Shown here one piece after another: positions 1-5,375 of a DNA stretch of 5,506 nt. The notes below the pieces were generated by a model, which saw only the letters and a program-made list of their open reading frames with translations, did not search any database and was not told the origin of the DNA. Positions within the stretch are counted from its first letter, which is position 1; every line of letters begins with the position of its first letter. This DNA comes from Desulfobacterales bacterium (GTDB lineage: Bacteria > Desulfobacterota > Desulfobacteria > Desulfobacterales > Desulfobacteraceae): contig JAKSBM010000336.1 in NCBI GenBank assembly GCA_022361135.1, positions 1-5,506 of the forward strand. The letters run 5' to 3'. Made by a program: the position numbers and the translations under genes.

Positions 1-287
1 AATTCCAATGGTCCCGAACCGGGGGAAAATCCGGGACGGCCGGTTTTAGAACGGCTCAATCTCAGTTCCCCGACCCCACAGGACAAACGACGGGACAGGA
101 CAGCGCCCGTCAATGCACGGGACAATAGACCCTCCCGCCCCTTTGCCGAATCTAACCGTTCCGGCACCCTTTCAGATTCCCCACCGGGAATCCAATGGCG
201 GAAAAAAGCACTGGAGTGATTCTGCCAGATCTCATCCTGAACCAGGTAATAGATACCAATGTCATGCCCCTTTGGGGTTCCAGGCAA
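1..287 (-). CDS. 4'-phosphopantetheinyl transferase (Sfp type), N-terminal part, cut by the window edge
   Basis: This reading frame is open from a TTG at 285-287 to the left edge (95 codons, no stop) and has no in-frame ATG. The translation resembles the N-terminal half of Sfp/AcpT-type transferases, which move phosphopantetheine from CoA to a serine of acyl or peptidyl carrier proteins. Visible landmarks are a short beta-strand start (GIYYLVQDEIW, residues 11-21), a helix of the REGLLSRALTGAVLSRRL type (51-68) matching the family pattern 'R..LL.RALLR..L.RY', and then LRLSRSKTGRPGF (75-87), matching 'LRF.R...GKP.L'. The family's next landmarks, an (F)NLSHT motif and the magnesium-binding (G/V)D.E motif, would lie beyond the edge. 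TTG is chosen because a GGAGG sits 7 bases upstream; the in-frame GTG at 291-293 is only 1 base from it. The gene begins 19 bases after the zinc-ribbon gene, so the two are probably co-transcribed. The family call rests on remembered motifs, and the catalytic half is not visible. Confidence 0.72.
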   Translation of the reverse strand, partial: MPGTPKGHDIGIYYLVQDEIWQNHSSAFFRHWIPGGESERVPERLDSAKGREGLLSRALTGAVLSRRLSCGVGELRLSRSKTGRPGFSPGSGPLE

Positions 288-294
288 AATCACA

Positions 295-299
295 CCTCC
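295..299 (-). promoter_or_regulatory. Shine-Dalgarno GGAGG that selects the TTG start
   Basis: The minus strand reads GGAGG, then seven bases, then TTG at 285-287. The only other in-frame start candidate, GTG at 291-293, is one base from GGAGG and too close for a normal ribosome contact. The site lies in the 19-base gap after the zinc-ribbon stop codon. Confidence 0.65.
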
Positions 300-306
300 A
301 AAAAAC

Positions 307-498
307 TTATTCCTCCGGAGAAACGGGTTTCAACAACTCCTCTCCCCGGGCTTCAATCAAAACACTGCAATGGGGACAGATCATATTCAGACGGTTTACA
401 CGCCCCTTCATCACCAATTTGCCGCAATGGGGGCAATAATAGGCATTGAGGCATACATGGGAATTTCCCATCGCAACAATTTCAGACTCAGATTCCAT
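307..498 (-). CDS. Small zinc-ribbon protein (two CPHC knuckles)
   Basis: This is a 63-residue protein of unknown role. It has CPHC at residues 22-25 and again at 41-44, separated by 15 residues, which is the layout of a four-cysteine zinc ribbon; an extra Cys lies at 16. The pattern 'CPHCGKL..KG......CPHC' loosely recalls Com-type zinc fingers (the phage Mu Com translational regulator family), but this is only a resemblance. There is no signal peptide or membrane segment, and the ends are acidic. The ATG at 496-498 is preceded by GAGG, about five bases away; Met10 is a possible alternative without a good ribosome site. The gene lies between the methyltransferase (113-base gap, same strand) and the phosphopantetheinyl transferase (19-base gap) and has a possible promoter of its own. 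A nucleic-acid-binding or metal-binding role is plausible but not shown. Confidence 0.72.
   Translation of the reverse strand: MESESEIVAMGNSHVCLNAYYCPHCGKLVMKGRVNRLNMICPHCSVLIEARGEELLKPVSPEE
457..471. repeat. 15-base palindrome ATGGGAA-T-TTCCCAT
   Basis: Perfect 7-base arms flank one central base. The palindrome lies inside codons 10-14 of the zinc-ribbon gene (Met-Gly-Asn-Ser-His). It is related to the GGAAATTTCC palindrome at 568-579. It could be an operator or simply a product of the codons used. Confidence 0.4.
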
Positions 499-538
499 GG
501 ATCCTCGCTATAGTATACAAAATTAAAGATGGAACCGC

Positions 539-567
539 TATATACCCACCCCACCGGGTAAAATCAA
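539..567 (-). promoter_or_regulatory. Possible sigma-70 promoter for the zinc-ribbon and phosphopantetheinyl transferase genes
   Basis: On the minus strand a TTGATT (562-567) is separated by exactly 17 bases from TATATA (539-544); each box matches 4 of 6 consensus bases. Transcription would begin near 532, giving a leader of about 34 bases before the ATG at 498. A second -10-like TATACT lies at 512-517 but has no -35 partner. The 113-base gap after the methyltransferase is consistent with an internal promoter here. Confidence 0.4.
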
Positions 568-579
568 TGGAAATTTCCA
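568..579. repeat. 12-base perfect palindrome TGGAAATTTCCA, operator candidate
   Basis: The palindrome directly abuts the -35 box of the possible promoter at 539-567, a common place for a regulator to bind. The half TGGAAATTT also occurs within the crotonase promoter spacer (2106-2114). GGAAATTTCC also occurs inside the chemoreceptor coding region (near 3537), which weakens the case for a specific operator. Confidence 0.35.
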
Positions 580-611
580 GATACCCCATCCACTGAGACA
601 AGGAATTCCCA

Positions 612-1280
612 TCAAGGGCAAATCCAGGATGCGGCCAAAAAAGCCCCGGTATCCATTCCCCTTGCGGAGTTTTCAATTTCAATCGCCTCCATGGGATCAG
701 CGGATTTTTCAAAATGGACCGCGGTCTCAATGGTAACGGATTTTCCGATGAGGGCGGCCACATCCTCCGGGGATCTGAAATAAACATGTTTAAAAAGATC
801 ATGGCCCTGGTCCGCTGCCTTGGTCCTGCGCTCGGCCCAGGGACTCAGGGCATTGAGGGTGGTTAAAATCAAAGTGGCTCCGGGTTTGGCCACCCGTTCC
901 ATCTCCGAAACCACGGCCCGCCCATCGGGGATGAATTCCACGGCGGTCATGGAATAGACCTTATCAAAGGAATCATCGGGAAAGGGGAGCGCCGTCATGT
1001 CGGCACAAAGGGGACGAAAGGGACGGCCTTGAAGCTTCCATCCGGCCGCCCCCACCATGGGGGCTGAAATATCCAGGCCCGTGACCCGGGCGCCGGCATC
1101 CAGAACCCTATCGGTAAAGATCCCTGTGCCACATCCCAAGTCCAGGATATTTTCTCCTACCCCGGGGGCCAGCATCTTCAAGAGGAGCGCCAGCTCATAC
1201 TTTCGCACCAATTCTCCAATGGGTGTTTCAAACCATTGGTCATATTTTTTTATCCAGCTATCAAATAATTTTTCCGACAT
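612..1280 (-). CDS. Class I SAM-dependent methyltransferase (Methyltransf_11 / UbiE-like)
   Basis: This is a 222-residue cytosolic Rossmann-fold methyltransferase. Motif I, ILDLGCGTGIFT (residues 45-56), is the glycine-rich SAM-binding loop. The acidic residue that would bind the SAM ribose is D70 in VTGLDIS. ADMTALPFPDDSFD (93-106) is the region that usually contacts the adenine, and AKPGATLILTT (131-141) is the usual strand after the active site. The C-terminal GAFLA resembles the last strand of many UbiE-like enzymes. The methyl acceptor cannot be read from the sequence. The ATG overlaps the crotonase stop as TAATG, with AAGGGA five bases upstream inside the last crotonase codons, which implies translational coupling and joint function or at least co-expression. 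No frameshift or missing core motif was seen. Confidence 0.88.
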   Translation of the reverse strand: MSEKLFDSWIKKYDQWFETPIGELVRKYELALLLKMLAPGVGENILDLGCGTGIFTDRVLDAGARVTGLDISAPMVGAAGWKLQGRPFRPLCADMTALPFPDDSFDKVYSMTAVEFIPDGRAVVSEMERVAKPGATLILTTLNALSPWAERRTKAADQGHDLFKHVYFRSPEDVAALIGKSVTIETAVHFEKSADPMEAIEIENSARGMDTGAFLAASWICP

Positions 1281-2062
1281 TATCTTCCCTTAAACTCGGC
1301 TGTTCTTTTTTCCAGCAGGGCCGCAATCCCCTCCTGAGAATCTTCCATTTCAAAGGTTCTGGATTGGATCACCGCCTCCTGTCGTGCCGCATCCTCCGGC
1401 GCCCAATCCAGCCCATGGAGTATGGATTGTTTCATCATGCGCACGGCATAGGGGGCAGCACCGGCAATCTCCCGGGCCAGTTCCATGGCCTTTTCCATGA
1501 CTTGATCCGCTTCCACGGCGTAATTCACCAGCCCCATATCCAAGGCGGTTCGACCTGAAATAATCCTCCCGGTGAACAGAAGTTCATTGGCCCGGGCCAA
1601 TCCCACCAGCCGGGGCAGGATATAGGAAATCGCCATGCCGGAGTGGAGCCCCAGACGGGCAAAATTGGCTCCGTACTTGGCCTTGGAACCGGCCACGCGA
1701 ATATCACACATCAATGCCAGCCCCAGGCCACCGCCCACGGCATGGCCGTTCATGGCCGCAATCACAGGGACCCGGATTTTCCCCACATCCAAAAAGGGCT
1801 GGTACACCGCCATCAAACTTTCATTCAGGGGAAGCTCCCCCTTGTCCAGCACACCGCTTTTAAAATCCGCTCCTCCGCAAAAACTCGACCCGCTCCCGGT
1901 GATCACCAGGCAACGGATCTTGGGATCGGCCTTCACCTTTTCCAGGGCCCGCTGAAAGGCCGGCAGGGTTTCCCCATCCATGCTGTTTCGATTTTCAGGC
2001 CGATTCAACCGAATCAGGGCAATGTTTCCATCCAGTTCATAGCATACAGGTTCCGCACTCAC
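1280..2062 (-). CDS. Enoyl-CoA hydratase/isomerase (crotonase) family protein with non-canonical active site
   Basis: This 260-residue protein has the full crotonase length. The oxyanion-hole regions are present: SFCGGADFKSG (60-70) and NGHAVGGGLGLALMCD (105-120). Aligned by eye with rat mitochondrial enoyl-CoA hydratase, the two catalytic glutamates (rat Glu144 and Glu164) fall on Gly114 and Phe134; the 20-residue spacing is kept and no gap is needed. CoA-thioester binding is therefore likely, but ordinary hydration of an enoyl-CoA is doubtful; isomerase, hydrolase, lyase, or another family reaction is possible. The C-terminal helical part (about 190-260) looks complete. The start is GTG: AGGAGG lies six bases upstream, and the nearby ATG (2065-2067) is out of frame and runs straight into TGA. 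It is the first gene of a minus-strand unit and is coupled to the methyltransferase. Confidence 0.9.
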   Translation of the reverse strand: MSAEPVCYELDGNIALIRLNRPENRNSMDGETLPAFQRALEKVKADPKIRCLVITGSGSSFCGGADFKSGVLDKGELPLNESLMAVYQPFLDVGKIRVPVIAAMNGHAVGGGLGLALMCDIRVAGSKAKYGANFARLGLHSGMAISYILPRLVGLARANELLFTGRIISGRTALDMGLVNYAVEADQVMEKAMELAREIAGAAPYAVRMMKQSILHGLDWAPEDAARQEAVIQSRTFEMEDSQEGIAALLEKRTAEFKGR

Positions 2063-2068
2063 GTCATA

Positions 2069-2074
2069 CCTCCT
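2069..2074 (-). promoter_or_regulatory. Consensus Shine-Dalgarno AGGAGG fixing the GTG start
   Basis: AGGAGG stands six bases before the GTG at 2060-2062. The out-of-frame ATG between them is followed by ACG and TGA, so it cannot be the gene's start. Confidence 0.75.
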
Positions 2075-2096
2075 GCTGGGTTAATGGGTGGCCTCC

Positions 2097-2124
2097 ATCA
2101 TAGGCAAATTTCCATTTTTTTCAA
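2097..2124 (-). promoter_or_regulatory. Sigma-70-type promoter for the crotonase-methyltransferase unit
   Basis: On the minus strand TTGAAA (2119-2124, 5 of 6 matches) is separated by 16 bases from TATGAT (2097-2102, 5 of 6). Transcription would start near 2090, leaving a leader of about 27 bases that holds the AGGAGG. The spacer contains TGGAAATTT, shared with the palindrome at 568-579. Confidence 0.6.
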
Positions 2125-2182
2125 GCCGACATCGCAACCTCCATCCAAACACGGAAATGAATCTTTGATTTCAGTCACTTAA

Positions 2183-2212
2183 TTGACACGATCCAAACAC
2201 AGATGATATAAA
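2183..2212 (+). promoter_or_regulatory. Sigma-70-type promoter for the chemoreceptor gene
   Basis: A perfect TTGACA (2183-2188) is followed after 18 bases by TATAAA (2207-2212). Transcription would start near 2219, giving a leader of about 78 bases before the ATG at 2298. It is divergent from the crotonase promoter, about 60 bases away. No sigma-28-type flagellar promoter (TAAA / GCCGATAA) was noticed. Confidence 0.65.
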
Positions 2213-2297
2213 ATAGGGAATTACTCTATTCTTTTTTCCCAAAAGCCGCCTTCTTTCGAAAAAACACCCATCCTTTATATTCCCAAAGGGGGACAAT

Positions 2298-3896
2298 ATG
2301 ACCATTCCGCAACGACTCATGGCAATCATGGGGATTTCCCTGCTTGTCACCATTATCATTGGGCTGTCCGGGGCCTATGGCATTTATTTCAATGCCAGGG
2401 TGACCCAAAACCTTGTGGAAAACGGGGTCAATTTCCGGGCCAGCGTCCAGCAATTGAAAATAGAGGCCCTCCAGCACCGCAGATATGAAAAGGATTTTTT
2501 CCTGAACATTGGGAAACCTGAAAAACAAAAAAAATACGTTAAAAAATTCCAGACCGTGGCCACCAAGACCCGGAAACATCTGACCCAACTGGAATCCATG
2601 GACAAAACCCAGCTCAACAGCGCCCATGCCGCTCCCATCAAACAGGCCACCACCGCCTACGGCAATTACCAGACCCATTTCATGAATCTGATCCAAACCA
2701 TCATGGCCCAGCCCGACATCACACCCCAGAAAGCCAACAAGATGATGACCCCCTTTAAAAACGAAATCTATTTATTCGAAAACAGCATTGATACCATTGA
2801 AAAAGGGGCCAAGGAACAATTGACGGAAATGATTGCCAACGCCGGTGCCACCACACGGAAACTGGAAATCATCATCGTCAGCGGCATTGGCGTGGGAATC
2901 CTGATCATCTGCCTGCTCAATGCCGTGGTGATTCGGACCCTTTCCAATACCCTTAAACGAATCATCGATGGATTGAACAGCATTGCCTCCCAGCTGGTAT
3001 CGGCATCGGGCCAGGTTTCGGATTCCTCCCAGTCCATGGCCGCCGGTACTTCCCAGCAGGCGGCCTCCATTGAAGAGACCTCGTCCTCCATGGAAGAGAT
3101 GTCCTCCCAGACCCGGAACAATTCGGAAAATGCCGTCAACGCAGACGCCCTGATGAAGGAAACCCAGGGAGTGGTGGCCCAGGCCAACGCCACCATGGAA
3201 AACCTCACCCAATCCATGGATGAAATATCCCATGCCAGCAACGAAGCCTCGGGCATCATAAAAACCATTGATGAAATTGCCTTCCAGACCAACCTTCTGG
3301 CTTTAAATGCAGCGGTTGAAGCAGCCAGGGCCGGGGAAGCCGGGGCCAGCTTTGCCGTGGTGGCCGATGAGGTGAGAAACCTGGCCATGCGGGCGGCGGA
3401 CGCAGCCAGGGACACATCACAAATCCTTGAGGAAACACTAAAGAAGGTCGATTCCGGCTCAAAGCTGGTCTCCTCCACCAGCCAGGCATTTGAAGAGGTC
3501 AGCACCAGCTCTGAAAAGGTGGCCTGTCTGATCACGGAAATTTCCCAGGCCTCCCAGGATCAATCCAAAGGGATATCCTTAGTCAACAAAGCCATCGCCG
3601 ACATGGACCACGTGGTCCAGGGCAGTGCCGCAACCGCAGAGGAATCCGCCGCAGCCGCCGAAGAACTCAATGCCCAGGCCGAGCAACTCAAATCCCACAT
3701 GAACGAATTGGTGGGGCTGATCAATAAGAAGGTCAAAGCAACATCCCCTCCCCTTCAAATCCATGGAGAGGCCACGCCTGCACTGGATGCCGCACCTGAA
3801 AGGAAAGTTGTCCCCGGGCCCAGATCCCATCCCTCTCCGGCCTTGGCCCCTCCGGCAAAAGACGACGGAGAAGAAGGGGCGTTCCACAATTTCTAA
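2298..3896 (+). CDS. Methyl-accepting chemotaxis protein with helical periplasmic sensor and reduced HAMP
   Basis: This 532-residue inner-membrane chemoreceptor would pass a periplasmic signal to CheA/CheW. It has a transmembrane helix at about 8-30, a periplasmic helical sensor at about 31-188, and a second transmembrane helix at about 189-212. The sensor contains [10 protein letters not shown] (61-70), a motif typical of helical-bundle (4HB/HBM) ligand domains. The cytoplasmic coiled coil has the conserved hairpin tip [20 protein letters not shown] (326-345) followed by [12 protein letters not shown] (352-363). Glutamate/alanine-rich methylation-type stretches lie on both arms (about 252-272 and 444-464). 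After the second membrane helix only about 35 residues precede the methylation region, so a complete HAMP domain of about 50 residues is not evident. The C-terminal tail (about 481-532) is proline-rich and ends in HNF, not in the NWETF-type CheR/CheB tether. GGGGG lies five bases before the ATG. No other chemotaxis gene is adjacent, and the ligand is unknown. Confidence 0.95.
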   Translation: MTIPQRLMAIMGISLLVTIIIGLSGAYGIYFNARVTQNLVENGVNFRASVQQLKIEALQHRRYEKDFFLNIGKPEKQKKYVKKFQTVATKTRKHLTQLESMDKTQLNSAHAAPIKQATTAYGNYQTHFMNLIQTIMAQPDITPQKANKMMTPFKNEIYLFENSIDTIEKGAKEQLTEMIANAGATTRKLEIIIVSGIGVGILIICLLNAVVIRTLSNTLKRIIDGLNSIASQLVSASGQVSDSSQSMAAGTSQQAASIEETSSSMEEMSSQTRNNSENAVNADALMKETQGVVAQANATMENLTQSMDEISHASNEASGIIKTIDEIAFQTNLLALNAAVEAARAGEAGASFAVVADEVRNLAMRAADAARDTSQILEETLKKVDSGSKLVSSTSQAFEEVSTSSEKVACLITEISQASQDQSKGISLVNKAIADMDHVVQGSAATAEESAAAAEELNAQAEQLKSHMNELVGLINKKVKATSPPLQIHGEATPALDAAPERKVVPGPRSHPSPALAPPAKDDGEEGAFHNF

Positions 3897-3902
3897 TCCC
3901 CT

Positions 3903-3943
3903 CCCCCGGCCAGCCAACCCCAGGTTCGGCCGGGGGAATTTTT
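3903..3943 (+). terminator. Intrinsic terminator of the chemoreceptor gene
   Basis: A perfect 9-bp GC-rich stem (CCCCCGGCC at 3903-3911 with GGCCGGGGG at 3928-3936) encloses a 16-base loop and is followed by AATTTTT. It starts six bases after the stop codon. On the opposite strand no T-run follows the hairpin, so it is mainly a plus-strand terminator, although it could also hinder transcription arriving from the converging DUF429 gene. Confidence 0.88.
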
Positions 3944-3962
3944 CCCGTCTTCCAATCCCACC

Positions 3963-4670
3963 CTATCCCGGATAAACAATTTCCATCTTGATCCCCCGAT
4001 CATCTCGCACCGCCGTGCCGGGCAACCGGTTAATCCCCTCCCCAAGGGAGGCCACATGGGCAAGCACCCCGGCATCAAGGATATCATCCAGGGCCAGTTC
4101 CTTTCTCAGGTACTGCCGGGAAGCATCCTCAAATACCTTCCGAAATCCAGACAAATGTTTCCCCAACAATGCCAGACGTTCGTCCCTTCCCAGGGCTGTT
4201 TTTTTGGAATGCGTCAGGTGGACAAATTGATTCAAGGCCAGAAAACTGAGTTCCGGGTGGCATTCGTGGAGCTGGTAACATCCCTGTGACCGGGAAATAA
4301 AATCATCCACCTCCTTGATCTTGGGCATGATATAAAAGGACTGCAGGCTCAAACGACGACCGGTGAGCTGAAAATTCAACTCACTGGCTGCCCGGTAGTC
4401 GCTCAGCCCCAGGGCCCCCCTTGCCGGTGTGGGAAAAATGCTGCTGCCCCGCCCCTTTAACAATTTCCTGGCCGCCAGATCGCAGGGCCTCTCACTGGGA
4501 TTTTTCTCCCAGAGCCCCATGGGCATGTCAATGCAGATCCGGGTTTGGGGTGTGGCCAGGGATTCCAGCTGGTCCATGGTCTCCATTATCCCAAACACAT
4601 ATGCCCCGGAAGCCCTCTTCCCCACATAGAACCACCCCGCCTTGCAGCCATCAATCCCCAAATAATCCAT
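3963..4670 (-). CDS. DUF429 family protein (predicted RNase H-like fold)
   Basis: From the ATG at 4668-4670 this is a 235-residue protein. It begins MDYLGIDGCKAGWF, the typical N-terminus of the DUF429 family, with the acidic residue Asp7 on the first strand. Later family landmarks are ICIDMPMGL (45-53, Asp48), the ECHPELSF segment (136-143), and DDILDAGVLA (195-204). The spacing of acidic residues suggests the predicted RNase H-like, possibly nuclease, fold; no reaction is established for the family as far as I know. The frame is open upstream to an ATG at 4802, but those 44 extra residues precede the family's usual start and have no recognisable domain, so the shorter form is preferred. An ATG at 4683-4685 (five residues longer) is an alternative. 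GGGAAG lies about seven bases before the chosen ATG. The gene converges on the chemoreceptor with 66 bases between stop codons. Confidence 0.82.
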   Translation of the reverse strand: MDYLGIDGCKAGWFYVGKRASGAYVFGIMETMDQLESLATPQTRICIDMPMGLWEKNPSERPCDLAARKLLKGRGSSIFPTPARGALGLSDYRAASELNFQLTGRRLSLQSFYIMPKIKEVDDFISRSQGCYQLHECHPELSFLALNQFVHLTHSKKTALGRDERLALLGKHLSGFRKVFEDASRQYLRKELALDDILDAGVLAHVASLGEGINRLPGTAVRDDRGIKMEIVYPG

Positions 4671-5025
4671 ACATCCACTTCCCATCTTTATCCATTGCCC
4701 TGGGCCCCATGGATTTCTTTTCCAGCCTGGTTTTCTGTTGGCGTATGTAAATACCCCCACAACCACAGAACCGACTGAATCCTTAAAGCCATTGCGAGCC
4801 ATCGGCCCGGCGCCGAAGACCTCACATTTTTATACCATATTATATATGTCTGAAAAGGGAACATGGATCCAGTGGACCCAAAAACAGAGAGAACGCCGGA
4901 TTAAATCCATCGAAAAAATGAACACATGGACAGTTTAAATGAAATGAATAAAGGAAGGGATCGGGGGAGAGGCACTGAAAAAAAAGCATTGCAGGGAAAT
5001 ATTTTGAAAAATTCGCCCCAAAGGC
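4671..5025. other. Gene-poor stretch between the DUF429 gene and the tRNA terminator
   Basis: No convincing gene was found. The left part (4671-4802) is open in the DUF429 frame but is probably leader. An AT-rich patch at 4828-4848 contains, on the minus strand, TATAAT (4839-4844) and TATAAA (4829-4834), which could be -10 boxes for the DUF429 gene, but no good -35 partner was seen. Short plus-strand frames at 4846-4938 (30 codons) and 4926-5045 (39 codons) lack ribosome sites; the second ends within the tRNA terminator. Their lysine- and arginine-rich products match nothing I recognise. Confidence 0.5.
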
Positions 5026-5056
5026 AAAAAAGCCCTTTTGGATAATCCAAAAGAGC
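5026..5056 (-). terminator. Intrinsic terminator of the tRNA-Arg gene
   Basis: On the minus strand an 11-bp stem (5046-5056 with 5032-5042, one U-G wobble) closes a three-base loop and is followed by six T residues (5031-5026). It lies 29 bases beyond the CCA end of the tRNA, as expected for a single-tRNA transcript. Confidence 0.85.
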
Positions 5057-5085
5057 CTCTTTAACCTTGTATGTCTTTATTTAAG

Positions 5086-5162
5086 TGGCGCGCCCGGCAG
5101 GATTCGAACCTGCGACCCCCTGATTCGTAGTCAGATACTCTATCCAGCTGAGCTACGGGCGC
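5086..5162 (-). tRNA. tRNA-Arg (anticodon ACG), CCA encoded
   Basis: The 77-base gene folds as a full cloverleaf. The acceptor stem is GCGCCCG with CGGGCGC (7 bp). The D arm is GCTC/GAGT. The anticodon stem TCTGA/TCAGG encloses the loop CTACGAA, giving anticodon ACG. The variable loop is five bases, and the T arm GCAGG/CCTGC has the loop TTCGAAT. The discriminator is G, followed by an encoded CCA (5088-5086). In bacteria A34 of this tRNA is normally deaminated to inosine by TadA, so that it reads CGU, CGC, and CGA codons. The tadA gene starts divergently about 210 bases away. The tRNA has its own promoter and terminator. Confidence 0.97.
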
Positions 5163-5177
5163 CCGAAAGACTTGGAG

Positions 5178-5206
5178 GTTATACCAAAGGGTTTTCAGGA
5201 TGGCAA
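5178..5206 (-). promoter_or_regulatory. Sigma-70 promoter of the tRNA-Arg gene
   Basis: On the minus strand TTGCCA (5201-5206, 5 of 6 matches) is separated by exactly 17 bases from TATAAC (5178-5183, 5 of 6). Transcription would begin near 5171, about nine bases before the mature 5' end. No obvious GC-rich discriminator follows the -10 box. Confidence 0.8.
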
Positions 5207-5288
5207 GCAGTTTGTTAAAAAAAATTCATTTATTTTTCATCTTGCCTTGAAAAATTCTATTTTATCCCCATGTTGCAATCCCTGGAAG

Positions 5289-5308
5289 TTCCCTTGTACA
5301 AAAGGGAA
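5289..5308. repeat. Inverted repeat TTCCCTT-6-AAGGGAA upstream of tadA
   Basis: Perfect 7-base arms (5289-5295 and 5302-5308) are separated by six bases (GTACAA). No T-run follows, so it is not a terminator. It lies about 27 bases upstream of the best tadA -35 box and could be a regulator site. A weak alternative promoter (TTGCAA at 5273, TACAAA near 5297) overlaps it. Confidence 0.35.
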
Positions 5309-5334
5309 AACTCGGGGAGCAGACGCAGAAATGT

Positions 5335-5363
5335 TTGACCTGGCATGAAAACCCCTATATAAG
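5335..5363 (+). promoter_or_regulatory. Sigma-70 promoter of tadA, very close to the start codon
   Basis: TTGACC (5335-5340, 5 of 6 matches) is followed after exactly 17 bases by TATAAG (5358-5363, 5 of 6). A start about seven bases downstream would be near 5370, leaving only some six bases before the ATG at 5376. This agrees with the lack of a clear Shine-Dalgarno sequence. Confidence 0.6.
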
Positions 5364-5375
5364 TATAGGCTGGTT

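Noticed and set aside
1..5. The window begins with AATTC, like a cut EcoRI end
   Set aside because: An intact GAATTC lies inside the window near 603, and the edge cuts a gene, so a cloning-junction reading is not supported.
1..219. Plus-strand frame open from the left edge to TGA at 217-219 (72 codons)
   Set aside because: The product is a low-complexity Pro/Arg/Ser-rich string without any motif and lies opposite the phosphopantetheinyl transferase frame, which has recognisable motifs and a ribosome site.
113..513. Plus-strand ATG frames at 113-439, 195-449, and 259-513
   Set aside because: They overlap each other in different frames, have no ribosome sites or known motifs, and lie antisense to the zinc-ribbon and phosphopantetheinyl transferase genes.
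2768..3535. Long minus-strand open frame (255 codons) opposite the chemoreceptor
   Set aside because: It is a shadow of the biased codon use of the chemoreceptor coiled coil; the product is Ser/Ala/Met-rich without domain features.
4839..4867. Promoter for the DUF429 gene at the AT-rich patch
   Set aside because: TATAAT is present on the minus strand, but the position 17 bases upstream reads TCCATG, not a -35 box, and the leader would be about 150 bases; kept only as a remark in the intergenic entry.
4846..4938. Plus-strand 30-codon frame beginning MSEKGTWIQW
   Set aside because: No Shine-Dalgarno sequence, no convincing promoter, and no recognisable family. It cannot be excluded as a small protein but is not supported.
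4926..5045. Plus-strand 39-codon frame beginning MDSLNEMNKG
   Set aside because: It has no ribosome site, overlaps the previous frame, and its stop codon is in the loop of the tRNA terminator, so it is probably chance.
5331..5348. Five-codon leader-like frame (MFDLA) upstream of tadA
   Set aside because: It overlaps the -35 box of the likely tadA promoter, so it would be translated only from a weaker upstream promoter. There is no attenuator structure after it.
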